This document shows positions 47,801 to 59,106 of a stretch of DNA of 64,000 nt, one piece after another; positions within the stretch are counted from its first letter, which is position 1, and each line of letters opens with the position of its first letter. This DNA comes from Mugil cephalus (lineage: Eukaryota; Chordata; Actinopteri; Mugiliformes; Mugilidae): NCBI RefSeq assembly GCF_022458985.1, contig NC_061789.1, forward strand, positions 11,351,707-11,415,706, in the 5' to 3' direction. The notes under the pieces were generated by a model that did not search any database, was not told where the DNA came from, and saw nothing but the letters and a program-made list of their open reading frames with translations. The position numbers and the translations under genes were made by a program.

Positions 47801-49579
47801 ACCTCTTGAAGCCTCTTGTCGATCTCACTGAGGGAGGAAACACATTCAGTTTGTCGTATCGTCAGCTTCTAGACTGAATTTTCCAGTAAAATATTCTGTA
47901 ACCATTAATTTTTTAAGAGTGTTCAGTCAGCCATTCTTTCAGCTTATCTTAATTTACCCAGAATTCCTAGTGAATTAGTCGTGTATAAGACCTAAGGTGT
48001 TTGTCTGATGTCTGTTAGTTCACTCGGTTAAATCACTCGTTCAGCTTTTAAAACTCATTATTTCAGTGTTTAAAATTCAGTTATTCTGAATGTGTAACAA
48101 CACGTCAAACATAAAAAAATCACTTCAGACTCACTTTATCTTCTGCGTGACCTTTCTGGAGTTCTTGTGGACCGGACTCTCTATTGGTGGAGGAGGAGAC
48201 GGGCAGTGGACGGCTTCTCTACAACGCGAAGCACAAATAGATTTACGTCAAAAAAGTGTTGCTCAGCCCGAGTCGGGCCGCCGAGAGACGATCTCGTCTT
48301 CTGACTCACTGTCGCCTCTCTGTGCGCTCCGTTGTTTTCTGAATAAGTTCTACTTCGTCCTCGGAGTCGCTGAAGCTGACGACCGGTGCCGTCCTTCCTC
48401 CGGATGAAAACGCTGACCACAGAGAGTCGTCCGCATCCTCGTCTGGTCAGAGGAGGAAACAATTGCAGACGGGAAAAAAAACAATCTTACACCATCGCCC
48501 CCATCTTCCATAAAACCTCTGTCTTTACCTGTGTTGTCCTTTTTGGCGAAGAGAGCTGCTGATGGTTTCAGCTGCAGGCTGCTGTTGACCTGACAACACA
48601 AACACGGCAAGTAAGACATCATCACAAGCAAGACAACACTGGACGTCTGGGTTTAGTTTGACCTCACCTTGTTGGAGTAGACTGGGACAGGGACAATGGC
48701 TGACGAGTCGAGGATGCGTCTTCGTTTAGGTGGAGGATTCGCAGCCCGTACCGGACTGTCGGAAACCTGGGAACAGGCACAGAAGACGCAACAGTACAAA
48801 TTAAATCAAGATTTTTGACTCCGATAATAAATAGTTTTTTTTTTTTTTTTTTTTTTTGTGTGGAATTGTTGTGTTACTTAAGAAAGAGCACAAATCATAT
48901 TAGAAACATCAATGTGTACAGGGAGTGAAAGTGAAATTAATAAAAATGGACTGTTCATAATAGTAGATTAGTATTTCTTCTAACTAAAAACGACATTACG
49001 CATGTTTTAAAAGCAGGATGTGTTGTTATTGAACAGCTTCCAGTGATAAAAGAAGCCGATAAATCAGATAAAAATGAAGTCAAGACGTATATCACCGGTG
49101 TCCATCTGATATATTATAAATTTTGAGCTTATTAGACTGATAAGGCAGGTTGAGTTGAGACGTATTTCACTTACGTGCAGCACTTTCGGTCTCTGACTGA
49201 CAACCGGTACCTGTCACCAACATGAACTATTACTTTCACTTAGCTAAGAGCTAACGGGACAACACGGGACCCCTCCTTCGCTTACATCTAGTTAAACTAG
49301 TCTAATTAAAAGTGTCCGGTTCTGCTTAAATGTTATAGCTGAGATTTTAACTGTCAGCGTCGTTTAAGTAGAAACTAAAACTCAAGCTAATACAGTTTTT
49401 GACAGTAATTTCATAGGCTTCGCGTCTCAACATCTCACTTTGAGCGAGAAGCAATTTTTATCACATCTCAACAGGATTATGCGCTGATTTAGTGTCTAAA
49501 TAAATAAAAGCAGCGGCAAATCAGTCAGATTTTAACAGATAAAAGAGAGAGTAAATCACACGCTCACCTTTTCGGCCAT
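44870..49579 (-). CDS. nfatc2ip: NFATC2-interacting protein with tandem SUMO-like domains (9 coding exons)
   Basis: Nuclear protein of the Rad60/Esc2/NIP45 family; its SUMO-like domains engage the SUMO machinery (UBC9), and in mammals it potentiates NFAT-driven cytokine expression. Exons (minus): 49579-49568, 48766-48668, 48589-48529, 48442-48310, 48218-48135, 47827-47575, 46292-46148, 45223-45111, 45031-44870; 353 aa. Seen: a four-codon first exon (MAEK); basic patch PPKRRRILD followed by VPVYSNK as in the human protein; Ser/Asp-rich acidic segment with DSEDEVELI, a plausible SUMO-interacting motif; an Asp-rich tract near residue 185; SUMO-like domain 1 about 197-265 (IPLKIRCR, PPSRLLLM, GIADII); domain 2 about 282-353 ending GDIIEVWI. 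Head-to-tail with spns1 downstream and sgf29 upstream. The N-terminus is shorter than in mammals. Confidence 0.92.
45845..46072 (-). mobile_element. MITE with GTTTACATGC end, copy 2 (truncated)
   Basis: The reverse complement of this stretch matches the first about 230 bp of the 26178-26763 element, including the terminal GCGTTTACATGC. The other half is missing. It sits in nfatc2ip intron 7. Confidence 0.75.
46762..46797 (+). repeat. (GAA)n microsatellite
   Basis: About twelve GAA/AAG units in nfatc2ip intron 6; the plus-strand open frame with poly-Lys across it is an artefact. Confidence 0.95.
46890..47120. repeat. Dispersed palindromic repeat GTACAATGTTGCCTACAGGC
   Basis: GTACAATGTTGCCTACAGGC occurs at about 46896-46915 and 47085-47104, about 190 bp apart, the second extending to the palindrome TGTTGCCTACAGGCAACA. 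A diverged reverse-complement relative (ACAACAATGTACC) lies near 46520. Probably a decayed transposon end in nfatc2ip intron 6. Confidence 0.5.
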
Positions 49580-49685
49580 GTTTGTTTTTTTGTTTTTTTT
49601 CCACTCGCGCGCTCTGATGCGTATCGGAACGATTCGAATCTTTTTAACGGCTCTTTAGAACGAACGAAAGGAATCGGACGTTACA

Positions 49686-49880
49686 GGCGGTTTATACTTC
49701 TGCGTCAATTGACGTAGGAGCTCTCGCATTAAAGCCTTCTCAGAAATGTACGCGCCACTGACGCAAGAGCTGTGATTCGTCCGCTTAGTAGCCCCGTGTT
49801 TCCGCTTTAGTATTTACGGATGCTTCTCTATTTCCGTGACTTTCAAACTGATTATTTTGGATCAATAAAGAATCTGTAAT
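49686..49880 (+). repeat. Diverged repeat, copy 2 (just upstream of nfatc2ip)
   Basis: The part from 49728 matches 2398-2560 in the same orientation. It begins GGCGGTTTATACTTCTGCGTC, which resembles ends of fish DNA transposons, and it starts only about 110 bp from the nfatc2ip ATG on the promoter side. Confidence 0.55.
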
Positions 49881-49889
49881 GCGTAATTT

Positions 49890-50972
49890 ACTGTTTAGGG
49901 CTACGAAAGGACCTTACGCACAGACACTCAGTCAGTGGAAGACAGACTTGCGCGCTCGTCAGTCTGGTTTGCTCTGTAACAACGCTAATTGGCGCTGTAT
50001 TCTTTATTGCTCCATCAATTTGATTTGATCAATTCGAAAATCGCAGGAAATGGAAAAGAACTGATACACAAGAACCGACTCCCTTCATGTGACCTAAATT
50101 TCCATCATGTCACCTTCACGGACTGCGGGATGTTGGTGATGCCTTCAGGATCTACGGTACATTCCTAAACCAAATCACTTTACACCATAAATATGTAAAG
50201 CTTTACCGCACTTAAAATAATAAAGAAACTTTATAATAACGGAAGGTTTCTTTAAATACTTAAGAACATGTAAGAATTAGAATGTCAGACTTGTACCATT
50301 TTGATATCGCAGTAGTTCTACTTTTCCTGAAGAATCTGGATCTGTCTTCAACCTTTTGCTACAATAGTACACTTCATTTAGCAGCATAGTGCCACACGTT
50401 ATATAGAAATGCCATAGGTGTTTAAGCCTGTAGATTTATTCTTATTACTGGAAACCAATATATTCCAAACTTTCTTAATTTTGTTGCCTCTTTTTTTTGG
50501 TGATTTCTCCATCTCGGATTAACTATATCTGGCAAACTCCAAAAAGACACATTTTAAGAGCATATTCATTTTCTTGTGAACAGTCAGTATTTATGTGTCA
50601 TGTCTGAAGAATAAAAACACGAAGCATGAAGGAGATATTTACACAAATCTGTTTTTTTTTTGACACATAAAAAAACACATACAAGCAGAATAATTCAACA
50701 GTTTCCACTACAGCAGCTGGATGAAACGTTCAGCTGCTGTTCTCATGTTGGACAATAGATGGCGCTCCAAGAGAACAGTTGAGGCATCAGCTGAATTTCT
50801 CTCGATTTCATCCACATTCAGGTCAAAGTTGTTAATGATATTTCCATCATCTATCAATAGAAGTTCCGATCAGGTGACATCTGGATAGAAACACAAACAC
50901 GGAACCGAGTCTCTTATGAAAACGATGCTGATGCTTCGTTCGCGGGGGTCAGTCTGCAGATCCGGTCGTCGC
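49890..50972. other. nfatc2ip-sgf29 intergenic region
   Basis: No coding exon is supported. The right part is sgf29 3'UTR on the minus strand; a minus-strand AATAAA (TTTATT at 50435-50440) lies about 530 nt past its stop. Otherwise AT-rich with short T runs. Confidence 0.5.
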
Positions 50973-53364
50973 TCACTTCTTCTTGTTCTCCTTGCAGGCG
51001 ACGACGTATCGCTGGGCCACGTTGAGCGGAGGAGAGTAACCGTCGGCGTACGACGTGTCCTCGAACAGCACCGAGTAGTCGTCCTGAGGCTGAACACAGA
51101 GAGCTGAGGTTAGAGCCGCAGGCTGAGGCTTAACAGGAGCTTCTTTTAGATCGTTACTATTTGGACGTACAGTACAAAGTCCGAACTCAGAAAGACTGAC
51201 CTGGTTCTGATAGACCGTGAGAATCTAATCGCTAAACCATCTATAAACTGGTAATAGGTCCAGGTTATACAGTCCTTAAGTGAGAGGTCAAATCATCATA
51301 TAACATCAACACAAAGCATAAATTAAACTTACATAACACCTTCGCAGGAAGTGCGGTGCTATTTGTTGTGTTTGATCTACTTCAGGAAAACTTTGTTCAT
51401 ACTTTGTGTTGTTAATAAAACTGTATTTTTTTTCCCTTTATAATCAATAATCCCTAATAACAAAATCATTTTTTTTAAACAAGTTCACACTCTTGGCGTC
51501 GAATTCAAAACTTGCCACTGTCTGCCACCGACCTATGAGACGACCCCTGACTCAGACACATGTGATGCAATGAAACGTCTCACCCTGTGTGGGGGAGTGT
51601 GGATCAGGGCCCGGTAGAAGCAGGTGGTCTGGGGGTAGAGGGCCAGCACCAGCTGGTCCTTGCTGAACAGGGCCTCGGGGTCCGTCTCGGGGTTGGCCTT
51701 CCACTGAGGGAGAGGGATGATGCGCCGTCTGCTCAGAGTGTGTCTCCTGATAACACACACACACAGACGCACTTATCAGACACATGAAGAACATCTAGAC
51801 AACGAGCTCTTAAAGGACAGAAGAGTGAACAAAACTTGATGCGTCTTATCACAAATGAATGAATCATGTAAATAAAACATAAATCTAGCAAAGATTTAAA
51901 CCTTCAGTAGAAGCCTGTGTGATTTGTCGAGATATTCCAGTATTAAAAAGAAAGTGAAGACATATAGAAAACTTGATAACATGAACTCACTCTTTGCCTT
52001 CTTCATCTATATCGTCCACTTCATATCTGCAGGGAGACAAAGGTCAGATCAGTTTGAGAACATCCGGCTGATTTCCTCCGAGTCCTGAAGGTCAGACTGG
52101 ACCCTGATATTTAACATCCCGACGCAGAGGCTCTGTTTGAAATGTGCGAGGCTCTCACTTGTTGGTTGAGTGGTTGTAGCTGACCACCTCAGCCAGGATC
52201 CACTGCTCGTCTACCTCCAGAGCTTTCACTCTCGCTGCCACCTTGTCGCCCTGCTTGGCCACGTAGTCGCTGCTGGCTGGAGTCGCCCCGCACAGAGGAG
52301 GAGGGCTGGAAGAGGTTCAGATGGAGAGCATTTATAGAGTGGTTTCAGTTTGTATATCTTCATTTGTTAAGACAGTCTATTACTCATTTACTACTGTTAT
52401 TAATCAGATTAATTGATGTAGATTGGGCATATCTAATAATGTGGCTGATACCTCTCTCCCGGCTTCCCGATCCACAGCGGGAGCGTCATGGCCGACTGTT
52501 GGAGGAGCGTCATCAGGACGCCTCGCCTCATCGTCTTCCTGGGAGGGTCGGTCTCGCCGTAAACTCCCGCCATTTTAGCAGCTACAAACACAGACAAATA
52601 TATTTATATATATATACTTTAAAATTAGAATTCCAGCAGCATATCTTAAAAGGTGAAGCAAATTTCTCAGCACACGTACCGATCCTTCGCTCCTCCAGCA
52701 GAGACTTGATTTCTGCAATTTTATCCAGAGCGTGACGCAGAATGCTGCCAGGGAGAGACAGAAATGCACCAGTACTTTACAACACATAGGCCTTCAGCTG
52801 ACTCTTCAAGATTCCCAGAACCACTTCCGCTACCTCACAGAAGTGTTTAGCCCAGGATGTCACGGCTAAGAAATAATACTACGGAGGAAGAATTCAAAGA
52901 AGGGGAATGAGTGACCACTCACCTGCACTCGGCCTCTGCGTCTGCTTTGGCTGTGGTGTATAGCCCCCTCAGCTTGGTGCGGTAGTACGGAGAGGCTGAC
53001 GGAGACACAGGGAGAAGTGGAGGAGTCATGAAACAATTAATAAACGGACACTGTAAAAAAACAGTGTTTGGTGTGACTCTATTTGTGGAGACTGACTTTT
53101 GTTTTCTGTCTGCATCCTCTCGTGTGTCTTCTGGATATTGAGCAGGTTGTGTTCACTGCGTGACCTCTCCTCCTATAGAAAGGCACGTGATTGATTACTT
53201 GTTAATTCATGAATTTACTGGAAATACAAAAACTTGACTGAAACCATAACAAAGGCTCTGGAATATATTTTAAATAATCAATAAATATTTTTGCTCACCT
53301 GTGTCTGTTTGATGAGCTGATGGAGCTCCGTGAGCAGCTCAGCAATCTTTGTATCAGTTGACAT
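50973..53364 (-). CDS. sgf29: SAGA-associated factor 29 (9 coding exons)
   Basis: Subunit of the SAGA and ATAC histone acetyltransferase complexes; its C-terminal tandem Tudor domain reads H3K4me2/3. Exons (minus): 53364-53299, 53172-53097, 52995-52923, 52744-52680, 52581-52452, 52305-52159, 52026-51991, 51746-51584, 51089-50973; 290 aa against 293 in human, nearly colinear. Seen: N-terminal coiled-coil region (residues 1-115; LLTELHQLIKQTQ, SPYYRTKLRGLY, EIKSLLEERR); the conserved linker RRGVLMTLLQQSAMTLPLWIGK; Tudor domains about 138-285. Equivalents of the human residues that hold H3 Ala1 and trimethyl-Lys4 are present: D191, D193, Y235, Y242 and F261. Start chosen because MSTDTKIAELLTELHQL matches the human N-terminus. 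A 5'UTR exon with donor AACG|GTGAGT ends at 53984. Confidence 0.96.
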
Positions 53365-53983
53365 TTCCAAACCTTTGAGGTTTTGGCATTAAAAAAAGAA
53401 AACAGTCTGGTTACATAAGAGTTGATACATACAAAACTCCATTTAAAATTCTCTCGTTTTAAGATACGGGGACACAGATTTTTATGACTGGAAACAGTGA
53501 TTAAGAGTACAAATAAATCTAAACAGTTTAACCATTGTATTGAAATATTATACTGGGTTAAAGCCGAGTTAATAAGTAGGTTCAGTCGGTTTAGTTTCAA
53601 GTCTGATATGGCGATTATGGCTCTTGAAATACATAATATCCCTTAATTGACAGACTTTTGAATGGAGTTCGGTGAACACACCTCAAACTATTAAAACAAG
53701 ACCCGTAGCCAAGGTAGAACAACAATGATGACATTCCGGAATTGTGCTCTGACGAATGAATGATAAACAAATTGACATAAAAGTGCGTTGTTAACTAATG
53801 AGGCGCTAGCAGACCCGGTTATAGCAACTGGTTTGTATCGCTAATGTTAGCAAAGTAGCATCGCTGAATAATTAGATTCGTGTCCATTCGGAAACTAAAC
53901 TGGCCATACGTTTTCTCTCTGACAGATAAACCATCGCAATACACATGCAGGTGTATTCTTTAAAGCGCCGTAAAGAAACTCAC

Positions 53984-54060
53984 CGTTTTACTTTTATTGT
54001 TTATTTACTGTCGACTTGCTAACTGTGGACTTCCCACCACAGAAGAAGTCGGTGCGGCAG
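53984..54060 (-). other. sgf29: sgf29 5'UTR exon (putative)
   Basis: A consensus minus-strand donor AACG|GTGAGT lies at 53987-53978, about 620 bp upstream of the sgf29 ATG, and an acceptor CTCAAAG precedes the ATG by a few bases. The upstream border is approximate. No coding potential. Confidence 0.4.
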
Positions 54061-54261
54061 CTTTGATGTTCACACTGCCACAAGCTGGACGGGTGTGGTA
54101 CTGCAGCCATGGGACGCATTTAATTCTTCGTGTTTATTCAATGAGAAAACAAACACATAATCTGCCTGGCCAAAACATGGAATAACCTGGTCATTCAATA
54201 TATTCAGGCAGTCAGCTGACCTCATTCTGCATTACTTCATCTGCCTCTTTTCTTACCTGAT

Positions 54262-54744
54262 ATCCCATTACTCTGGAACAGGGTAAATGTGGACTCATCA
54301 GATCTTCCATTGCTCCAGAGTCCAATCTTTATGCTCCCTGGCAAATTGAAGCCTTTTTTCCCAGTTAGCCTCACTAATTAGTGGTTTTCTTAAGGCTACA
54401 CAGCTGTTCAGTCCCAATCCCTTGAGTTCCCTTCACATTGTACATGTGGAAATGCTCTTACTCTCGCTATTAAACATGAGTTCTAGTGTTGTTCTTTTCC
54501 TTTGGTTTGATTTCAACAAACTTTCAAGTGATCGCCAATCACAATCAATCAAGACTGACCACTGACCACATTTCTTCCTGGAAGACCACCGTTCCCCACT
54601 ATCCCTCCAGCTTTTAATAATGCATTGGACAGTTCCTTTCTGATTCAACCTCCTTAGACGTTTTCTCCGCTTGACACATGCCAATGATTTGAATCTTCTC
54701 AAACAGACTAACATCTTTTCCATAAGGGTGTGTTGTTTCGACAT
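54262..54744 (-). pseudogene. Tc1/mariner transposase remnant
   Basis: The minus strand from 54744 reads as a Tc1-like transposase fragment. It has the helix-turn-helix/linker region (ending STCTM), then an in-frame TGA, then continues in the same frame with LNSCVALRKPLISEANWEKR and FAREHKDWTLEQW, and after a one-base shift SDESTFTLFQSNGI, the family's second catalytic-Asp block. The rest of the catalytic domain and the matching terminal repeat are missing. Stop, frameshift and truncation make it non-functional. It lies upstream of sgf29. Confidence 0.8.
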
Positions 54745-54829
54745 GATTGTTTAAGAAATAAGAAACTACTCGTTGCATCAGTTGCGGTTAAATAACTTGT
54801 GCCATGCAGTAATTATCCAATAGGAAGCT

Positions 54830-57320
54830 GGTACCTATTTGTTTAGTGAAATCCACATGGATTTGCATTGTTTGACCATTTTGAAGTGATTTCTCCCTCC
54901 AGTCATTTATTTCCCTTTTACCAAAGACATTATTTATTTAAAATCTTGCCGTTCTGCTCTGTTTCTGTTGTTGTGGTAATTAGTTTTACTTATTACAAGC
55001 TGTAATTCCTACAAATAACAGTATCTGCAATAGTGCCTTGGAGTGTTTGCCAGTGACATACTCTACAATCCACAAACTCTTGCAGACCAGATGAAGCCCC
55101 GCTGTTGTTTTGCTTCTTCGGGAGGGGCCAAACGATGAACAAGTGAAAGGATTTGTTGAGGGTACTTTGGCCTGTGCCAGCTGTCATGCAAACTGCGCTA
55201 TCATCACACGCCCAGACCAGGCGGCAGATAAACATCCTGGAAATGAATGATTAACTGTGACTGTGACCGCTGTGTCTGAGAATGAGGCCAGTGCGCGCTA
55301 TCACATGTGTGTTATGATGGGAAATTATTTACTGGATTAAAAATGTGTGCCAAAATTGCCTCCCTCTGCAACGTCCGACAAGAGAGTCTAAACAGACCTG
55401 AATCGATGAATCGCTCGCAGGAATAATCGTTATTTTTAATAACTCAAGGATTTCAAATGAGGTGATTTCTTCCTTTTCTTTGTCATTTTCACCATAAACG
55501 CAATGCTTTTGGACTTTTGAAGACATCACATTTAACTCAGGGGAGTTAGGATGGCACGTCCTGAAAAACAAGTAAACAAAAGATAAATAAAAATAAAACA
55601 GCTGCTGTTTTGCTCTTCAAAAATGATTGAATAATAAAAATGAAAAGCACCCAACCCTTACCGGTTTGTCATTTTTCAGCACACAGCAACACCTTAATCA
55701 AATGAATATTTCCTCTGATGGAAGTAAGTTGCATGAAAAGAAAAAAGCGCGTGCGCGTCTCTTGATTAAACGTGTTTACTGCGTCTTTGCGCCTACAGAA
55801 GCCAAATGGGAGTTTAGTGTGTTTACATACAGCAGGTTTGTTAAGTCTGTAGCCAGGTATGCAGCACTGTGTGTACTCTGGGTGTGCTGCAGGTCAGCAG
55901 TGAGGACACTTTGTAACAGCTTCGACACGCCTGCAAATATTTACTGCTCGCAACATCCTGAAAATCAGAACTGCAGTGTTTTCATGCAGAGAGCTGGCCG
56001 TAATGAAACGCCTCCACTCTGCCTGCTCCTCTCTCCGTCTGGAGTTTGGGTCCATGACAAGCTGTGACTCAGTGTCTTCGTCTCCCCGCAGACTGTCACG
56101 TGACACTTGCAAAGTGTTTTTTTCGCTGAATTTTCCAGACTGCGGGAGGAGTTTCTGCAAGAGGAGTTCACAGCACTGAAAAAAACAAAAGTGAAAAAAG
56201 AAAAAAAAGGAAAAACAAACACAACAGCTGCTTTGACCTTCTGTCATCCATAAAGACATAAATTGCGTGATTATGTTGTTTTACGGTCGTAAAAAGTCTC
56301 TGTTTGCTCTGCTTCATAGAGTGTATAATTGGCGTGTGATTACTTTCAGTTAAGTCAGAGAAACTTATTCCAGCCAACAGAGAACTGTAAATTATTCCTC
56401 TTTCCACCACCCTCCCCGTTACAGTCAGATAAGTTCGGTCCAAAGTTTGTTTTGCATGAAGGCTTCGAGTGCGATAAACTGACTGCGATTAGATATCAAC
56501 ATGCATCAACATACAGCTACACGTCCAGCTTAGATATACTAATGTACAACAAAAAAAACTCACATGTTGTTGTCCAACATGGACTCATTATGTGTTACAA
56601 TAATCAGCAAAGTGTATTTCAATACATTTTACTTGCAGTAACGATACATCATTACTTTATTGTGTCCATTTGAAATGCCGCGTCGTCAGAATGTACAAAC
56701 CCAAATTAGCGTTCCCTCAGGACTGGACTGTTTTGTTTTTTGTGGGTCCTCCACTTTCTTGGTTTTAAGGGTAGACGGAGGAGTTATGGACGAAGAGAGA
56801 GACCCTGAATCGGGTCAGGGCCCTGTGAAGACGGCAGCTGCTGATAAAATGGGTAAACAAGAGTCGCTCTGACCTGCTGCAGAAACGAAGGTCACACGTG
56901 GAGAGTGAAATGTGGAACTTCAAACTGAAACCAGAGTCCTCCAAATAAATAAATAAATAAATATTGAGGACAATTTGAGAAATCTCATTTTGAGGAATCT
57001 CATTTTAAACTGTAAAAAATTCCTAAGTCACAAAATATGGAATAAAGAGGTTGGCTTATGGGATAAATTCTGACTAAAATCAACTTTAGGAAAAAAACAG
57101 TGAGTTAAAGGGTCAAAAATATTTTTACATCAAAAAGGGATACAAAAAAGAGGGGGGAAACAATTAAGAAAAAAAGTCATTAAACCCAAATGGAGCCAGA
57201 AAGAAGATCACAAGTCTCACAACTCACAAGTCTCACAACTTGTGACGTTAAAAAAAAAATCGCTGAATTAGCAAAGGAAGTTTTGTCAAGATTTGGTTTC
57301 CATAGTTTCAGAACGTTTTC
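54830..57320. other. sgf29-nupr1 intergenic region
   Basis: No coding exon is supported. Open frames near 55.6-56.4 kb lack any recognisable domain or splice context. An (AAAT)n run occurs at about 56943-56962. Confidence 0.5.
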
Positions 57321-57324
57321 TGTC

Positions 57325-57333
57325 TGATGCAAC
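57325..57333 (+). promoter_or_regulatory. C/EBP-ATF composite site (amino-acid response element) upstream of nupr1
   Basis: TGATGCAAC is an exact match to the CARE/AARE form TGATGNAAN, about 75 bp upstream of a TATA box. Mammalian NUPR1 is a known ATF4 target in the integrated stress response, so the site fits the gene; binding here is inferred. Confidence 0.6.
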
Positions 57334-57405
57334 GTTTGAGCAGCGGAAAGATGAAACCTGACAGAGGGAGGAGAGAAAATGAAGGAGGAGCCGCTTGGTC
57401 CCTCT

Positions 57406-57413
57406 TATAAAAA
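57406..57413 (+). promoter_or_regulatory. nupr1 TATA box
   Basis: TATAAAAA in a GC-richer context, placing transcription start at about 57435-57440 and leaving a 5'UTR of roughly 185 nt before the ATG at 57621. A focused TATA promoter fits an inducible gene. Confidence 0.65.
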
Positions 57414-57620
57414 CACAGAGAAATCACAGGGAGAAAAACACTGAGACACGGGGAGAAGAACTGTGGAAACAGAAGAAAACTACAACAGAGAAGAAGCAAA
57501 GAACCGCGGAGAAAAGTCTGGAAACCCTCGGAGTTTGAGATTTCCGACCGTACAAACCGTTCCTGAAGCTTCCTGACAAACTTGGAGAAATTGGTGAAGA
57601 AACAAACAAAACAAACAAAC

Positions 57621-57977
57621 ATGAGTCACGTCGACGTTAAAAACTTGAAACCCACCACTTTTGAAGACGAATACTTCGATGAATATGAATATTACAACTT
57701 AACGGATAAGTATACTGGTGAGAAAAAGTTTTTAACTAATTGTTTAATCAGTTTATTGTTTACTTGTAACAGAACCCCGGCTGCTCCTGAACAGTGTTTA
57801 TTGATCCATTTGAGCAATTATTTATTTATTTGTTTATATGTTTTTGCAGAGGGTTCGGCCAGGAAAGGCAGGACAAAGAAGGAGGCCAGCGAGAACACCA
57901 ACAGACACAATCCCGGCGGACATGAGCGCAAAATAGTGGAAAAACTTCAGAACACCGAGAAGAAAGCCAAAGAGTGA
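57621..57977 (+). CDS. nupr1: Nuclear protein 1, stress-induced transcriptional regulator (2 coding exons)
   Basis: Small, intrinsically disordered, basic nuclear protein (p8/COM1) induced by cell stress that binds DNA and chromatin partners. Exons 57621-57717 and 57850-57977 join in phase to give 74 aa (human 82). Seen: acidic/Tyr-rich N-terminal half (EDEYFDEYEYYNLTDKY), then the conserved bipartite nuclear-localisation and HMG-like half: RKGRTKKEA at 37-45, NPGGHERK and KLQNTEKKAK near the end. ATG 57621 is preferred over an in-frame ATG at 57582 because the human homology starts after it and the extra residues are Lys-rich 5'UTR translation. A donor CTGAG|GTAACA at 57985 shows an intron in the 3'UTR, and an exon follows at 58525. 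Divergent from sgf29, as in human. Confidence 0.93.
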   Translation: MSHVDVKNLKPTTFEDEYFDEYEYYNLTDKYTGEKKFLTNCLISLLFTCNRTPAAPEQCLLIHLSNYLFICLYVFAEGSARKGRTKKEASENTNRHNPGGHERKIVEKLQNTEKKAKE

Positions 57978-58524
57978 ATACTGAGGTAACAACGGGTCAT
58001 TAGTTCACAAACACATCTCTAAGATAAATCTGGCGCATGTTAATTTAAAAAATGTTGGGACAACGGCCAGATCTGTTGTGAAATATGACACCTGCTCTCC
58101 TGATTCAACGGTTCCTTGAAGAATCGTTTGATTTAAGCTCCTCTTTCTGCGCAGTCCTCAACTGAGCGGCCGTGACTCCAAAACATATTTTATCCTGACA
58201 TAAGAGTTATTTTTTGCTCATATCGCTTTAGTCATGCGCCGAATTTGAGAATGACTACTTGGTTTGTGAATGAGTAATTTTATGTGGTTTGCACTTGTGC
58301 CATTCAGTAAATAGTCTAAATGAGCAAACTCCTCAGTGAGGTTTTGAACATAATGTGTTGAAGTTTTGTAAATTGAACATCAAGGTTGGTTCTTACTTGG
58401 AGCAAAACTAAACTCTTGAAGATTAACTTTCTCCTTAAGACTCTGAGCCCTCCCTCCACAGCCCTCAAGTGGATGTGGCTTCCAACCTGCAGAAATAAAT
58501 GTTAACCCTTTTGTTTCTTTGCAG

Positions 58525-58760
58525 CTGTGTGCACTCATGTGTATTACTGATAGAGCTGCCTAATCATTTTAAGTGTTTTGTTTTTTCGCATGATAAGAAA
58601 CAGGACATTAACACATTTCTAAATGACATCCGGTATTTTTAACAACGTTTTTCTATCGTTTAACTTTTCTATGTTTCGTCTCCGTGTATAATTAAAAGCT
58701 GAATTTATCCACTTGTAGTATGTTTTCTGCACTTTAATAAATAAGCTCATAATTTTCAAG
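58525..58760 (+). other. nupr1: nupr1 3'UTR exon (putative)
   Basis: A strong acceptor TTTTGTTTCTTTGCAG ends at 58524, and AATAAA occurs at 58736-58741. With the donor at 57985/57986 this gives a third, non-coding exon, as in the mammalian gene. An alternative unspliced end is the AATAAA at 58494-58499. Confidence 0.5.
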
Positions 58761-59106
58761 TTTGGCATGCCTCGAAAAACTAAAAAAAAGGTTTCAGAGG
58801 AAACCGCATAGAAAAATTTAAGCAGATTATTTGGCAATTAAAAAGTATTACAATGTATGTTTTGCTATGTTGGCCTAAAGCAAAGGTCTGTGCTCGAAAG
58901 CTGAGATTAGAAGTTGGTTATTTAGACGTATTGTATGTACTGACATTGTCATCCAGTTTGTGGTAGGTTTGGGATAAAAATACTTTTAATTATACATCAG
59001 GTCTGAAGATCGGCTTGTAAAAATGCTCCACATGTATTTATATTTAAAAGTTGCTGCACAACAAAGCGTCACTGAAACGCGTCTGATATTGTTTTTTCCA
59101 ACCTAG

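Noticed and set aside
55627-56443. Open frames of 67-146 codons between sgf29 and nupr1
   Set aside because: No recognisable domain, ordinary AT-rich composition and no partner exons.
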